In this document: one piece after another, positions 41,353 to 48,931 of the stretch
Position numbering within the stretch: position 1 is the stretch's first letter
Layout of the letters: every line of letters begins with the position of its first letter
NCBI GenBank assembly: GCA_900552385.1
Contig: URZI01000014.1
Location: 1 to 48,931 of the forward strand
Direction of reading: 5' to 3'
Length of the DNA stretch: 48,931 nt
From: an uncultured Collinsella sp.
GTDB taxonomy: Bacteria; Actinomycetota; Coriobacteriia; Coriobacteriales; Coriobacteriaceae
The notes under the pieces: model-generated
What the model was told of the DNA's origin: nothing
The model's input: only the letters and a program-made list of their open reading frames with translations
Database searches by the model: none
Program-made: the position numbers and the translations under genes

Positions 41353-42183
41353 ATGGGTTGCGAGCACGCACAGGCCGCCGGTGGACAAACGTCGCCGTCG
41401 CAATTTGAGGAGAACACGCTGTCCGAGGTCAAACGCGTCATCGCCGTGCTTTCCGGCAAGGGCGGTGTCGGCAAGTCGTTTGTCACCGGTGCCATCGCCA
41501 CCGAGCTTGCTCGTCACGGCCACAAGGTCGGCGTCCTCGATGCCGACATCACCGGTCCCTCTATCCCCAAGATGTTCGGTATGAGCGGACGCCACGTCCA
41601 TGCCCTTGGCAACCTCATGCTGCCCGAAATCTCCGAGCACGGCGTCAAGGTCATGAGCTCCAACCTTCTGCTCCAAAACGAGACCGACCCCGTCCTTTGG
41701 CGCGGTCCGGTCATCGCAGGCGCCATCAGGCAGTTCTGGAGCGAGACCTCGTGGGGCCCCATCGACTACCTGCTGGTCGACATGCCTCCGGGAACAGGCG
41801 ACGTCGCGCTCACCGTCTTCCAGTCACTGCCCGTCGACGGCATCGTCATCGTCACGAGCCCGCAGGATCTGGTCTCGATGATCGTCGCCAAGGCGGTCAA
41901 CATGGCCGAGAAGATGAACGTCCCCATTCTGGGCATCGTCGAGAACATGAGCTATATTGAGTGCCCCGACTGCGGCAAGAAGATCGAGGTCTTTGGCAAG
42001 AGCAAGCTCCCCGAGGTCGCAGAGCGCTATAACCTCGACATCTTGGGCACGCTTCCCATTAATCCGGCACTCGCCGAGGCCTGCGATAAGGGCGAGGTTG
42101 AGACCGCGCTGCCCGATGGCATGTTGCCCAAGGCAGTCTCTGCCGTCGAGGCTATTACCCCGCACGAGACCGACGAGGCCTAA
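41353..42183 (+). CDS. mrp: Mrp/NBP35 family ATP-binding Fe-S carrier
   Basis: This 276-residue P-loop protein of the Mrp/ApbC family delivers Fe-S clusters to apoproteins. The deviant Walker A is LSGKGGVGKSFV, followed by GVLDADITGPSIPKMFG and LLVDMPPGTGDVALT. The CxxC in YIECPDCGKK holds a shared cluster at a dimer interface. The N-terminal MGCEH segment offers another Cys. AAAGGAG lies 6 nt before ATG 41353. The next gene starts at the base after its stop, pointing to an operon with a flavoprotein. Confidence 0.93.
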   Translation: MGCEHAQAAGGQTSPSQFEENTLSEVKRVIAVLSGKGGVGKSFVTGAIATELARHGHKVGVLDADITGPSIPKMFGMSGRHVHALGNLMLPEISEHGVKVMSSNLLLQNETDPVLWRGPVIAGAIRQFWSETSWGPIDYLLVDMPPGTGDVALTVFQSLPVDGIVIVTSPQDLVSMIVAKAVNMAEKMNVPILGIVENMSYIECPDCGKKIEVFGKSKLPEVAERYNLDILGTLPINPALAEACDKGEVETALPDGMLPKAVSAVEAITPHETDEA

Positions 42184-43455
42184 GTGAACGCGAGCGCCTT
42201 CTATGACGTCCTGGTAATCGGCGGCGGGGCTTCAGGCCTCGCCGCCGCCATTACGGCCGCACGTGCTGGCAAAAGCGTCAGCATCGTTGAGCGCGATGTC
42301 GCCTGCGGCCTTAAGCTCCTTGCGACCGGTAACGGCCGCTGCAACCTCTCCAACGAATCGATTGATCCTCAGCGGTATAACCACCCCGCATTCGTCGAAT
42401 CCGTCATGGGCCCCCAGCCCGAACAAGAGCTTATGGGTTTCTTCTCCTCGCTGGGCATCATGACAACCTCCGAGGAAGGCCGACTGTACCCGCGCTCCCT
42501 TCGCGCCGAGTCGGTGCGCGACGCGCTTCTCAACGTTTGCGACCGCCTAGGTATCACCTTAATCTGCGGAGCCAACGTTGCCTCGGCGCACAAAGCTTCC
42601 GAAGGCTGGACACTCCAAATAGACCGTCCAGCGCGGGCACTCAAGGCAAAAAAGCACGACGACCGAAAATCGGAGCTCCGCTCGCTTCGGAAAGCGCTCG
42701 CCGATGTCCCTCGCAAGAACGAGGCCCTGCAGGCACATGCCGTAATTATCGCCACGGGTGGCAACCCCACCGGTATCGCCGATACGTTTCGCCTCCCCCT
42801 CACTTCGCTGCGCCCCATCCTCTGCCCCGTATCGGCAACGGTCGTCGGCGATCGGGCGGCACTCAAGACGTTGGATGGCCTGCGCGTCCGCGCCCGCTTG
42901 ACGCTCGCCCGCAATCATAATGAGCTCTGGCACGAAGACGGTGAAGTCCTGTTTCGAACCTTCGGTATCTCGGGCGTCGCTGTCTTCAACCTCTCCCGTC
43001 GTATCCAGCACGGCGATACGATCCTGCTCGACGTTTTCCCCGACCTCTCCAAAGACGAGCTGCTCGATATGCTCAACCGGCGCGTTGAGCTGCTCGGCGG
43101 CTTTTCGCCCCGCGATCCCCGTTGGCTCGACGGCATGCTCGCCCCGCAACTCTCCCGCGTCGTCTGCACAGCGTTCGAGCAGTGCCATCCAGGCTCCAAC
43201 GATGTCATCCACCTGGTCTCGATCCTCAAGCACTTTAAGTTGCTCGTCGAGGGAACAGCCGAGGAGCGCTCGGCGCAGGTCACGCGTGGTGGCGTATCTG
43301 TCGAGAGCATCTCAACACCCAGTCTACGCGCGCGCAGCGCTGTCGACGCCCCGCTTTACGTCTGCGGCGAAGCGCTCGACATCGACGCCGATTGCGGAGG
43401 CTTTAACCTTGCGTGGGCCTGGCTCTCGGGCATTCGCGCTGCAAGCAGCCTGTAG
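42184..43455 (+). CDS. NAD(P)/FAD-dependent oxidoreductase (HI0933/YhiN family)
   Basis: This 423-residue flavoprotein has the FAD-binding GGGASGLAAAITAARAGKSVSIVER, then GLKLLATGNGRCNLSN, which is diagnostic of the HI0933/YhiN (BaiN-like) family. VIIATGGN is the second dinucleotide strand and GEALDIDADCGGFNLAWAWLSG the C-terminal FAD contact. Physiological substrate is unknown; bile-acid reductases belong to this family but that cannot be inferred here. It starts with GTG right after the mrp stop; GAGG 5 nt upstream lies inside mrp, so translation is coupled. Confidence 0.9.
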   Translation: MNASAFYDVLVIGGGASGLAAAITAARAGKSVSIVERDVACGLKLLATGNGRCNLSNESIDPQRYNHPAFVESVMGPQPEQELMGFFSSLGIMTTSEEGRLYPRSLRAESVRDALLNVCDRLGITLICGANVASAHKASEGWTLQIDRPARALKAKKHDDRKSELRSLRKALADVPRKNEALQAHAVIIATGGNPTGIADTFRLPLTSLRPILCPVSATVVGDRAALKTLDGLRVRARLTLARNHNELWHEDGEVLFRTFGISGVAVFNLSRRIQHGDTILLDVFPDLSKDELLDMLNRRVELLGGFSPRDPRWLDGMLAPQLSRVVCTAFEQCHPGSNDVIHLVSILKHFKLLVEGTAEERSAQVTRGGVSVESISTPSLRARSAVDAPLYVCGEALDIDADCGGFNLAWAWLSGIRAASSL

Positions 43456-43485
43456 CCGCGCAGTCTATAATCAAAAACGCATTCG

Positions 43486-43517
43486 GGCCGTCTGGGATAC
43501 CGGACGGCCTCTTTCTT
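43486..43517 (+). terminator. terminator after the HI0933-type gene
   Basis: GGCCGTC (43486-43492) pairs with GACGGCC (43503-43509) and is followed by TCTTTCTT. It lies 30 nt after the stop and directly before the next gene's ribosome site. Confidence 0.75.
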
Positions 43518-43535
43518 GCCTCTAAGGAGACCTCG

Positions 43536-45176
43536 ATGATCGAAATCACCCAAGTCAACGCGTCACTCGATGAAGCCGGCGATGAAAATGCCTGCCTCAT
43601 TGTTGGCAAGCGAGTCGCCAAGCGCGTCCTACGTTGCAAGGACTCCGAGATCAAGTCCATCGAGCTCCACCGCAAGTCAATCGACGCCCGCAAAAAACGA
43701 GACGTCCATTTTATCCTGAGCTTTCGTGTTGAGCTGACTAGTCCCCACCTCGAGCGAGAAGCGGTCGACAGCGTTGCCGAGCGTGACCGCTCGCGCGTAC
43801 GCGCGATAGAAGACGATGGGTCTTCATTCCCCTCCCCCGTCTCCGACGCACCTCAAGAATGCCCTGTCGTTGTCGGTGCCGGATGCGCCGGCCTTTTCGC
43901 TGCACTCACCCTTGCCGAAGCGGGTCTTAAGCCCTTGCTCATCGAGCGCGGCGACCCAGCATTTCGCCGCTCGCATGCGATCGATCTCTTTCTAAAGGAT
44001 CGCATTCTCGACCCCGAGAGCAATATCCAGTTTGGCCTGGGCGGCGCGGGGACCTTCTCGGACGGCAAGCTCAATACGGGAACCAAAAATCCCGCCCATC
44101 GCCTTATCCTCGAAACCTTCGTCGAGGCGGGCGCGCCCCGCGATATTCTGTGGGATGCCAAGCCGCACATTGGCTCCGACATCCTTCCCACGGTTGTCAC
44201 CGCTATATCCCAGCGCATCGAGCAGCTCGGAGGTGTCGTCCGTTATCGAACAAAGCTCGTCGACATTCGCATCGACGCGTCTGGCGCCATCACCGGTATC
44301 GATGTCCAATCGTCCCAAGACGCCGCTTACGAGCCAATTGAGACAAAGCACCTCATCCTCGCCTGCGGGCATTCTGCTCGCGATATTTTTGAGCTCCTTA
44401 AGGACCACAACGTGACCCTCGCACAAAAGACCTTTGCCATGGGCGTTCGCATCGAGCATCCGCAGCGCGACATCGACCGAGCCCAATATGGAGCCTTGGC
44501 GGGACATCCTGCCCTCGGAGCAGCCCCCTACAAGCTCGTCGCCCATCTTCCCAACGGCCGCAGCGTGTTCTCGTTTTGCATGTGCCCCGGCGGGCAGGTT
44601 GTCGCCGCCTCTTCCGAGCAGGGCCACCTGTGCGTCAACGGCGCCAGCCTCAATGCCCGCGACGGACGCAACGCAAACGCCGCCCTGCTCGTTAACGTCA
44701 CGCCTGAGGACCTTCCCAACGATGACCCGCTCGCCGGCATCGAGCTCCAGCGCGCCTGCGAGGCGGCCGCCTATCGCCTGGGCGGTTCCAACTGGAACGC
44801 ACCGGCACAACTCGTCGGAGATTTCCTCGCAGGACGCGCCAGCAAGGCGCCCGGAAAGGTAAAGCCCACCTATCCGCTCGGTGTGGCCTGGACGGCAATT
44901 GACGAAGCCCTGCCGCAGCATATCGTCGAGTCGCTCCGCCTGGGACTTCCCCTACTCGGAAAAAAGCTACGAGGCTACGACCGTCCCGATGCCGTTCTTA
45001 CCGGCGTGGAGACTCGTTCGAGCTCACCGGTCACTGTCACCCGAGACCGAACGTGCCATGCCGTGTCGACCCCGGGCCTCTACCCTTGTGGTGAGGGAGC
45101 TGGATATGCCGGCGGCATCATGAGCGCGGCCACCGACGGCATCCGTTGTGCTGAAGCCCTGATCGCAGACCTCTAA
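43536..45176 (+). CDS. FAD-dependent oxidoreductase (COG2509-like)
   Basis: This 546-residue protein has an N-terminal domain of about 100 residues (starting IEITQVNASLDEAG, with KKRDVHFILSFRVEL) of the kind found in uncharacterised FAD-dependent dehydrogenases. VVVGAGCAGLFAALTLAEAGLKPLLIERG is the FAD site, and QFGLGGAGTFSDGKLNTGTK and the C-terminal GLYPCGEGAGYAGGIMSAATDG are the family signature. Its substrate is unknown. ATG 43536 has AAGGAG 6 nt upstream. It follows a terminator, so it may be partly independent of mrp and the other flavoprotein. Confidence 0.9.
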   Translation: MIEITQVNASLDEAGDENACLIVGKRVAKRVLRCKDSEIKSIELHRKSIDARKKRDVHFILSFRVELTSPHLEREAVDSVAERDRSRVRAIEDDGSSFPSPVSDAPQECPVVVGAGCAGLFAALTLAEAGLKPLLIERGDPAFRRSHAIDLFLKDRILDPESNIQFGLGGAGTFSDGKLNTGTKNPAHRLILETFVEAGAPRDILWDAKPHIGSDILPTVVTAISQRIEQLGGVVRYRTKLVDIRIDASGAITGIDVQSSQDAAYEPIETKHLILACGHSARDIFELLKDHNVTLAQKTFAMGVRIEHPQRDIDRAQYGALAGHPALGAAPYKLVAHLPNGRSVFSFCMCPGGQVVAASSEQGHLCVNGASLNARDGRNANAALLVNVTPEDLPNDDPLAGIELQRACEAAAYRLGGSNWNAPAQLVGDFLAGRASKAPGKVKPTYPLGVAWTAIDEALPQHIVESLRLGLPLLGKKLRGYDRPDAVLTGVETRSSSPVTVTRDRTCHAVSTPGLYPCGEGAGYAGGIMSAATDGIRCAEALIADL

Positions 45177-45204
45177 CGCACGAATTCCAGCGCGCAAAAG
45201 ACAT

Positions 45205-45236
45205 AGGCCCCGAGCTCCACAGGGAACTCGGGGCCT
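45205..45236. terminator. bidirectional terminator between convergent genes
   Basis: AGGCCCCGAG (45205-45214) pairs perfectly with CTCGGGGCCT (45227-45236). It sits between the plus-strand flavoprotein and the minus-strand uvrB and can serve both; the U runs are short. Confidence 0.8.
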
Positions 45237-45241
45237 GTTCG

Positions 45242-47482
45242 CTATTTCTTAAACCGTGCACCCTGGCGTTTTCTGCCCGATGCGAACGTGGAACCTTTGC
45301 GGGCCTGCGAACGTAAGCGCTCGATCGTCTCGTCCTCAGACGCACCCTCGAGCATCGCCCGAATCTGAACGACGGCATCGCGCAGGCGCGCCGCCTCCTC
45401 AAAGTCCATGGCGGCAGAAGCGTTGCGCATATCCTCTTCCATGGTTTCGACGATCCGCACAAGCTCGTCATGCGGCAGTTCTTCCAACTGCTCCGCAAGT
45501 GTCTGCTCGGGTGCCACCGTTTCCGGCACGCCGCCCTCGCCCGACTCATCGGGCGTATAGAATGCGCCATGGCCAAGGGAGTCGCCCTTCGAGCGCCCCT
45601 TGGAACCCACGGTTTTTTCGGCTTCGGCAATAAAACTTGAGATGTCGTTGATGGCTTTGCGCACCGTCTTGGGCACAATGCCATGCTCTTCGTTATATGC
45701 CATCTGAATCTCGCGACGGCGCTGCGTCTCCTCGATGGCCTCTTTCATCGAATCGGTCACAACGTCCGCATACATGATGACTTCGCCATCGGCGTTACGG
45801 GCCGCGCGGCCAATCGTCTGAATCAGCGAACGGCGGTTGCGCAAGAAGCCTTCCTTATCGGCATCGAGAATTGCCACCAGTGAGACCTCGGGGAGATCCA
45901 AGCCCTCGCGAAGCAGGTTGATGCCAACGAGGACATCGATCTTGCCCTCGCGCAGCGTTCGCAGGATCTCGACACGGTCCATTGTCGCCGTATCAGAGTG
46001 CATGTAATTGACCTTAATGCCCGCATCAAGCAGATGGTCGGTCAGGTCCTCGGCCATGCGCTTGGTCAACGTGGTCACCAGCACGCGCTCCTTGCGGGCA
46101 ACGCGCTCGCGAATCTCGTCCTCAAGATCGTCAATCTGGCCGCGTACTGGACGCACGTCAATCTTGGGGTCGAGCAGGCCGGTCGGACGAATAATCTGCT
46201 CCACGTCGTTTTGGCTCACCCGCAGCTCGTAGTCGCCCGGCGTGGCCGAAACATAGATAAACTGGGGTATCCTTGCCTCAAACTCATCGAAGCGAAGCGG
46301 ACGGTTGTCGAGCGCTGACGGAAGACGAAAACCGTGCTCAACAAGCGTAACTTTGCGCGAGCGGTCACCTTCGTGCATGCCGCGAATCTGCGGCACCGTC
46401 ACATGGCTCTCATCGATGATGCAGAGCATATCCTTGGGAAAGTAATCGATTAGGGTAAACGGCGGCTCACCCGGTTTACGACCGTCCAGATGACGCGAGT
46501 AGTTCTCGATGCCGTTGCAAAAGCCCATCGTCTCGAGCATCTCAAGATCATAATCGGTGCGCTGCAGCAGACGCTGTGCCTCGAGCAACTTGTCGGTCGC
46601 CTTGAGCTCCGCCACGCGCTTCTCGCACTCTTCGCTGATCGATTTCAGAGCCGCCTTGACCTTCGGCTTCTCGGTCACGTAGTGCGATGCCGGCCATACG
46701 GGAATAGCCTCGTACTCACGAAGCATCTCACCGGTGACCTCATCGATCTCGGCAATCAGCTCGACCTCGTCGCCAAAGAACTCAAACCGCAACGGATGCT
46801 CGGCATAAGGCGGATACACGTCGACAACATCGCCGCGCACGCGGAACGTGCCGCGTGCCAAGTCATAGTCATTGCGATCATATTGAATGTCGATAAGTGC
46901 ATGGATAAAGTCATCGCGCTCGAGCGGCACCTTCTTGTCGACGTTCGGTGCCAGGCCCGCATAGTCCTCTGGAGAGCCGATGCCATAGATACACGAGACC
47001 GATGCGACGACGATCACATCGCGTCGAGAGAGCAGTGACGCGGTCGCTTGATGGCGTAGCATCTCGACCTCTTCGTTAATCGAGGAGTCTTTCTCGATAT
47101 ATGTATCGCTTTGCGGCACATACGCCTCGGGCTGATAGTAGTCGTAGTACGAGACGAAGTAGACCACAGCATTATTGGGAAAGAACTCTTTGAGCTCGCT
47201 CGCAAGCTGAGCAGCGAGCGTTTTATTCGGAGCCATGACCAGCGTCGGCTTTCCCAGGGCCTCAATAGTCTTTGCCATCGTGAAGGTCTTGCCCGAACCA
47301 GTCACGCCCAGCAAAACCTGATAGCGGTCTCCGTCCCTCACGCCCTGCACAAGCGACTCAATGGCCTTAGGCTGGGAACCGGCAGGCTCATAGGGAGACA
47401 CGACCTTAAACGGCACGTCAGAGCCTTCAACGCCAAAGCGCTTAAGTTCACCACCAACGCGTTCTACTTCAAATTCCGCCAT
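45242..47482 (-). CDS. uvrB: excinuclease ABC subunit B
   Basis: This 746-residue DNA helicase-like protein loads onto damage after UvrA and recruits UvrC. Walker A is GVTGSGKTFTMAK, and the DNA-clamping beta-hairpin is YYDYYQPEAYVPQSDTYIEKD. LCIIDESHVT is the DEAD-like motif, and LVTTLTKRMAEDLTDHL and QTIGRAARNADG are in the second helicase domain. A UVR motif (ASAAMDFEEAARLRDAVVQI) is near the C-terminus. It is about 70 residues longer than E. coli UvrB because of an N-terminal extension and a loop before the UVR motif. AGGAG is 5 nt before the ATG. It is probably cotranscribed with coaE and the transglycosylase. Confidence 0.97.
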   Translation of the reverse strand: MAEFEVERVGGELKRFGVEGSDVPFKVVSPYEPAGSQPKAIESLVQGVRDGDRYQVLLGVTGSGKTFTMAKTIEALGKPTLVMAPNKTLAAQLASELKEFFPNNAVVYFVSYYDYYQPEAYVPQSDTYIEKDSSINEEVEMLRHQATASLLSRRDVIVVASVSCIYGIGSPEDYAGLAPNVDKKVPLERDDFIHALIDIQYDRNDYDLARGTFRVRGDVVDVYPPYAEHPLRFEFFGDEVELIAEIDEVTGEMLREYEAIPVWPASHYVTEKPKVKAALKSISEECEKRVAELKATDKLLEAQRLLQRTDYDLEMLETMGFCNGIENYSRHLDGRKPGEPPFTLIDYFPKDMLCIIDESHVTVPQIRGMHEGDRSRKVTLVEHGFRLPSALDNRPLRFDEFEARIPQFIYVSATPGDYELRVSQNDVEQIIRPTGLLDPKIDVRPVRGQIDDLEDEIRERVARKERVLVTTLTKRMAEDLTDHLLDAGIKVNYMHSDTATMDRVEILRTLREGKIDVLVGINLLREGLDLPEVSLVAILDADKEGFLRNRRSLIQTIGRAARNADGEVIMYADVVTDSMKEAIEETQRRREIQMAYNEEHGIVPKTVRKAINDISSFIAEAEKTVGSKGRSKGDSLGHGAFYTPDESGEGGVPETVAPEQTLAEQLEELPHDELVRIVETMEEDMRNASAAMDFEEAARLRDAVVQIRAMLEGASEDETIERLRSQARKGSTFASGRKRQGARFKK

Positions 47483-47533
47483 GGATACTCCTAACTCATA
47501 TATCTGCAGTATACGCAGGCGGCAGGCATAGTC

Positions 47534-48115
47534 CTATACGAACCGATCGGGATAGAGGGTCTTGTAGCGAACCCAGGCATTATTGACACGAATCAGATAC
47601 GCCTGCGTCTCGGGAAAGGTAATTGCATTATGAAGCGACGTACTCTGCTGCGCCCATCCGTCGACATTGCCCATGCCGGCGTTATAGGCGGCAATGGCAC
47701 TGTCAGTCGACCCGTTAAAATACGCTAGAAGATACGAAAGATACGCACAGCCAAACTCGATATTCGTAGCCGGATCGTTAAGGTTGTCGGCCGAATACTC
47801 GCCACCGTCGACAAGGCCCTTGGCGATCATATCCTGGGCAGTCTCGGGCATCAGCTGCATTAATCCCTGAGCACCCTGATTCGACTCGGCCTCGGGATCC
47901 CAATTCGATTCCGACTTAATGACAGCGCACACCAGATACGGATCCAGATTATGCGAAATACTGGATTGCTTTACATACGCCTCGTAGTCAATCGGATACA
48001 GCGGCTTAAAGAAAGCGGCAGGAGCATACGAGTAAACGAATGAGATAAGGCCGAAGGCAAAAACGGCAGTCAGCGGTATAAGGCGATACCATGTAAGGAA
48101 ACGTGTCTTAGGCAT
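47534..48115 (-). CDS. lytic transglycosylase, SLT domain
   Basis: This 193-residue protein has one N-terminal membrane segment (about 10-30) and then a single SLT (goose lysozyme-like) domain facing outward. The catalytic Glu is in VIKSESNWDP, followed by GAQGLMQLMPETA, the NIEFGCAYLSYLL helix and AIAAYNAGMGNVDGW, the standard order of family 1 transglycosylases. It would cleave peptidoglycan to form 1,6-anhydro ends during wall remodelling. It overlaps coaE by 8 nt and precedes uvrB by 51 nt. It is membrane-anchored rather than secreted, as no cleavage site is obvious. Confidence 0.9.
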   Translation of the reverse strand: MPKTRFLTWYRLIPLTAVFAFGLISFVYSYAPAAFFKPLYPIDYEAYVKQSSISHNLDPYLVCAVIKSESNWDPEAESNQGAQGLMQLMPETAQDMIAKGLVDGGEYSADNLNDPATNIEFGCAYLSYLLAYFNGSTDSAIAAYNAGMGNVDGWAQQSTSLHNAITFPETQAYLIRVNNAWVRYKTLYPDRFV

Positions 48116-48749
48116 CGGCCTCCTCCTTATCCACTACATCCCGGAACCCATGGCGCGCAAGCCATGCGTCCAGTTGTTCAAAGAGCGAGTTATCGCCTGC
48201 CGCATTGTCAATCACCGTTGCAGCGAGATTGCACAGCGCAGACTCTTCGGGCTGGCAAGCAGAACGGGCATCGAAATCAGATGGCTCCATACCACGTTGA
48301 ATAGCGCGCTCGCGACGAACTGATAAAGGGGCGCTGATGACCAGAATTTCATCAGCCAAACCAAATGCATCCTCAAAACCAGTCGGAGCAGAAACCTCGA
48401 CTACCGCAAAGGGATAACGGGGAGACGAAACCGTACAACAAACCGGATCGAGAATCCTAAGCGAAAGCTGTTCAATGAGAACGGGATGCACAATGCCATT
48501 GAGCCGTGCGACCGAATCAGGAGAAGCAAAAGCTCGAGAAGCGAGGATGCTGCGGCGAATGCCGCCATCCTCATCCAAAATGTCCCAACCGAATTCATCC
48601 GCGAGTGCATTGACGATATCAGAGCCCGGCACATACAGCGATTTTGCAAGCTCATCCAGATCGATTAGCATAGCGCCACGAGATTCGAAATAGCGGCAGG
48701 CAGTCGACTTACCCGAAGCAATATTGCCCAAGACAAATACGGTAAACAT
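48108..48749 (-). CDS. coaE: dephospho-CoA kinase
   Basis: This 213-residue P-loop kinase carries out the last step of coenzyme A synthesis. It shows GNIASGKSTACRYFESRGAMLIDLDELAKSLYVPG, in which the P-loop and the dephospho-CoA-binding Asp region are clear. SILASRAFASPDSVARLNGIVHPVL is the CoA-binding stretch, and RRERAIQRGM is the lid. The P-loop begins GNIASGKS where many members have GGIGSGKS. The ATG at 48749 has GGAGG 5 nt upstream. It overlaps the transglycosylase start. CoaE commonly follows polA, and the terminator at the right edge may belong to such a gene. Confidence 0.9.
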   Translation of the reverse strand: MFTVFVLGNIASGKSTACRYFESRGAMLIDLDELAKSLYVPGSDIVNALADEFGWDILDEDGGIRRSILASRAFASPDSVARLNGIVHPVLIEQLSLRILDPVCCTVSSPRYPFAVVEVSAPTGFEDAFGLADEILVISAPLSVRRERAIQRGMEPSDFDARSACQPEESALCNLAATVIDNAAGDNSLFEQLDAWLARHGFRDVVDKEEADA

Positions 48750-48875
48750 CAAGCCCTCCCTAACGCCAATGCGAGTAATTATCGCTCAAATACACTAGAA
48801 GGACTCAAAATACAGCCAAACAGTAAGAGCGAATACGGGGGAGCTAAATCCCAAAGTACAACGTGTATATAACGC

Positions 48876-48907
48876 AAAAAAGGGGGAGGCCGCGAGGCCT
48901 CCCCCTT
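48876..48907 (-). terminator. terminator of a gene beyond the right edge
   Basis: AAGGGGGAGGCC (48880-48891) pairs with GGCCTCCCCCTT (48896-48907) around GCGA. On the minus strand it is followed by a U run. It ends an unseen minus-strand gene to the right, and implies that coaE has its own promoter in 48750-48875. Confidence 0.88.
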
Positions 48908-48931
48908 CTCAGTTCAAGCGTACGGCTCGGT

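Noticed and set aside
43486..43517. The hairpin before the second flavoprotein as a riboswitch
   Set aside because: It is a single short stem followed by a T-rich run and fits a simple terminator.

Overview
The window looks like one end of a draft contig from a Coriobacteriia member, most probably Collinsella. I base this on moderately high GC, an actinobacterial-style RapZ P-loop with Arg in place of Lys, WhiA beside gap-pgk-tpiA, and gut-type sugar and peptide transport genes. The species is inference; no database was searched. Bases 3-35 are an Illumina Nextera/Tn5 adapter, so the true genomic sequence starts at about base 36.

Layout. 36-892: truncated XRE repressor, a divergent small HTH-like protein and a DUF1292 protein. 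1120-2442: dicarboxylate/acidic amino acid symporter, followed by about 700 nt without genes that carries an imperfect inverted repeat. 3228-6840 (minus): tRNA-Cys, tRNA-Gly, a STAS-HATPase fusion, a PAS/GAF/PP2C phosphatase, and tRNA-Leu. The phosphatase and the fusion form a partner-switching signalling pair. 6985-7422: intergenic array of very long nested hairpins. 7439-13381 (minus): oppA-B-C-D-F oligopeptide importer. 13678-20822 (minus): secG, gpmI, tpiA, pgk, gap, whiA, rapZ, which is lower glycolysis linked to the WhiA/RapZ locus.

20921-31351 (minus) is a nine-gene catabolic operon. In transcription order it has a lipoprotein binding protein, a permease, a permease-ATPase fusion and an ATPase (a Dpp-like transporter with the layout known for SAT-type sialic acid importers). 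Next come two AXE1-type esterases, one without its catalytic Ser, then N-acetylneuraminate lyase (nanA), a ROK kinase (nanK-like) and nanE. Imported, possibly O-acetylated, sialic acid would be de-acetylated, cleaved to ManNAc, phosphorylated and epimerised to GlcNAc-6-P. The operon has a three-way-junction-like leader, hairpins in its larger intercistronic gaps and a terminator just before rapZ.

31715-38860 (minus): uvrA, then ybaK-murJ-uvrC. 39054-45176 (plus): LTA-synthase-like phosphoglycerol transferase, mrp and two FAD-dependent oxidoreductases. 45242-48749 (minus): coaE, a lytic transglycosylase and uvrB, with the terminator of an upstream gene at the right edge. No CRISPR array, insertion sequence or rRNA was seen.
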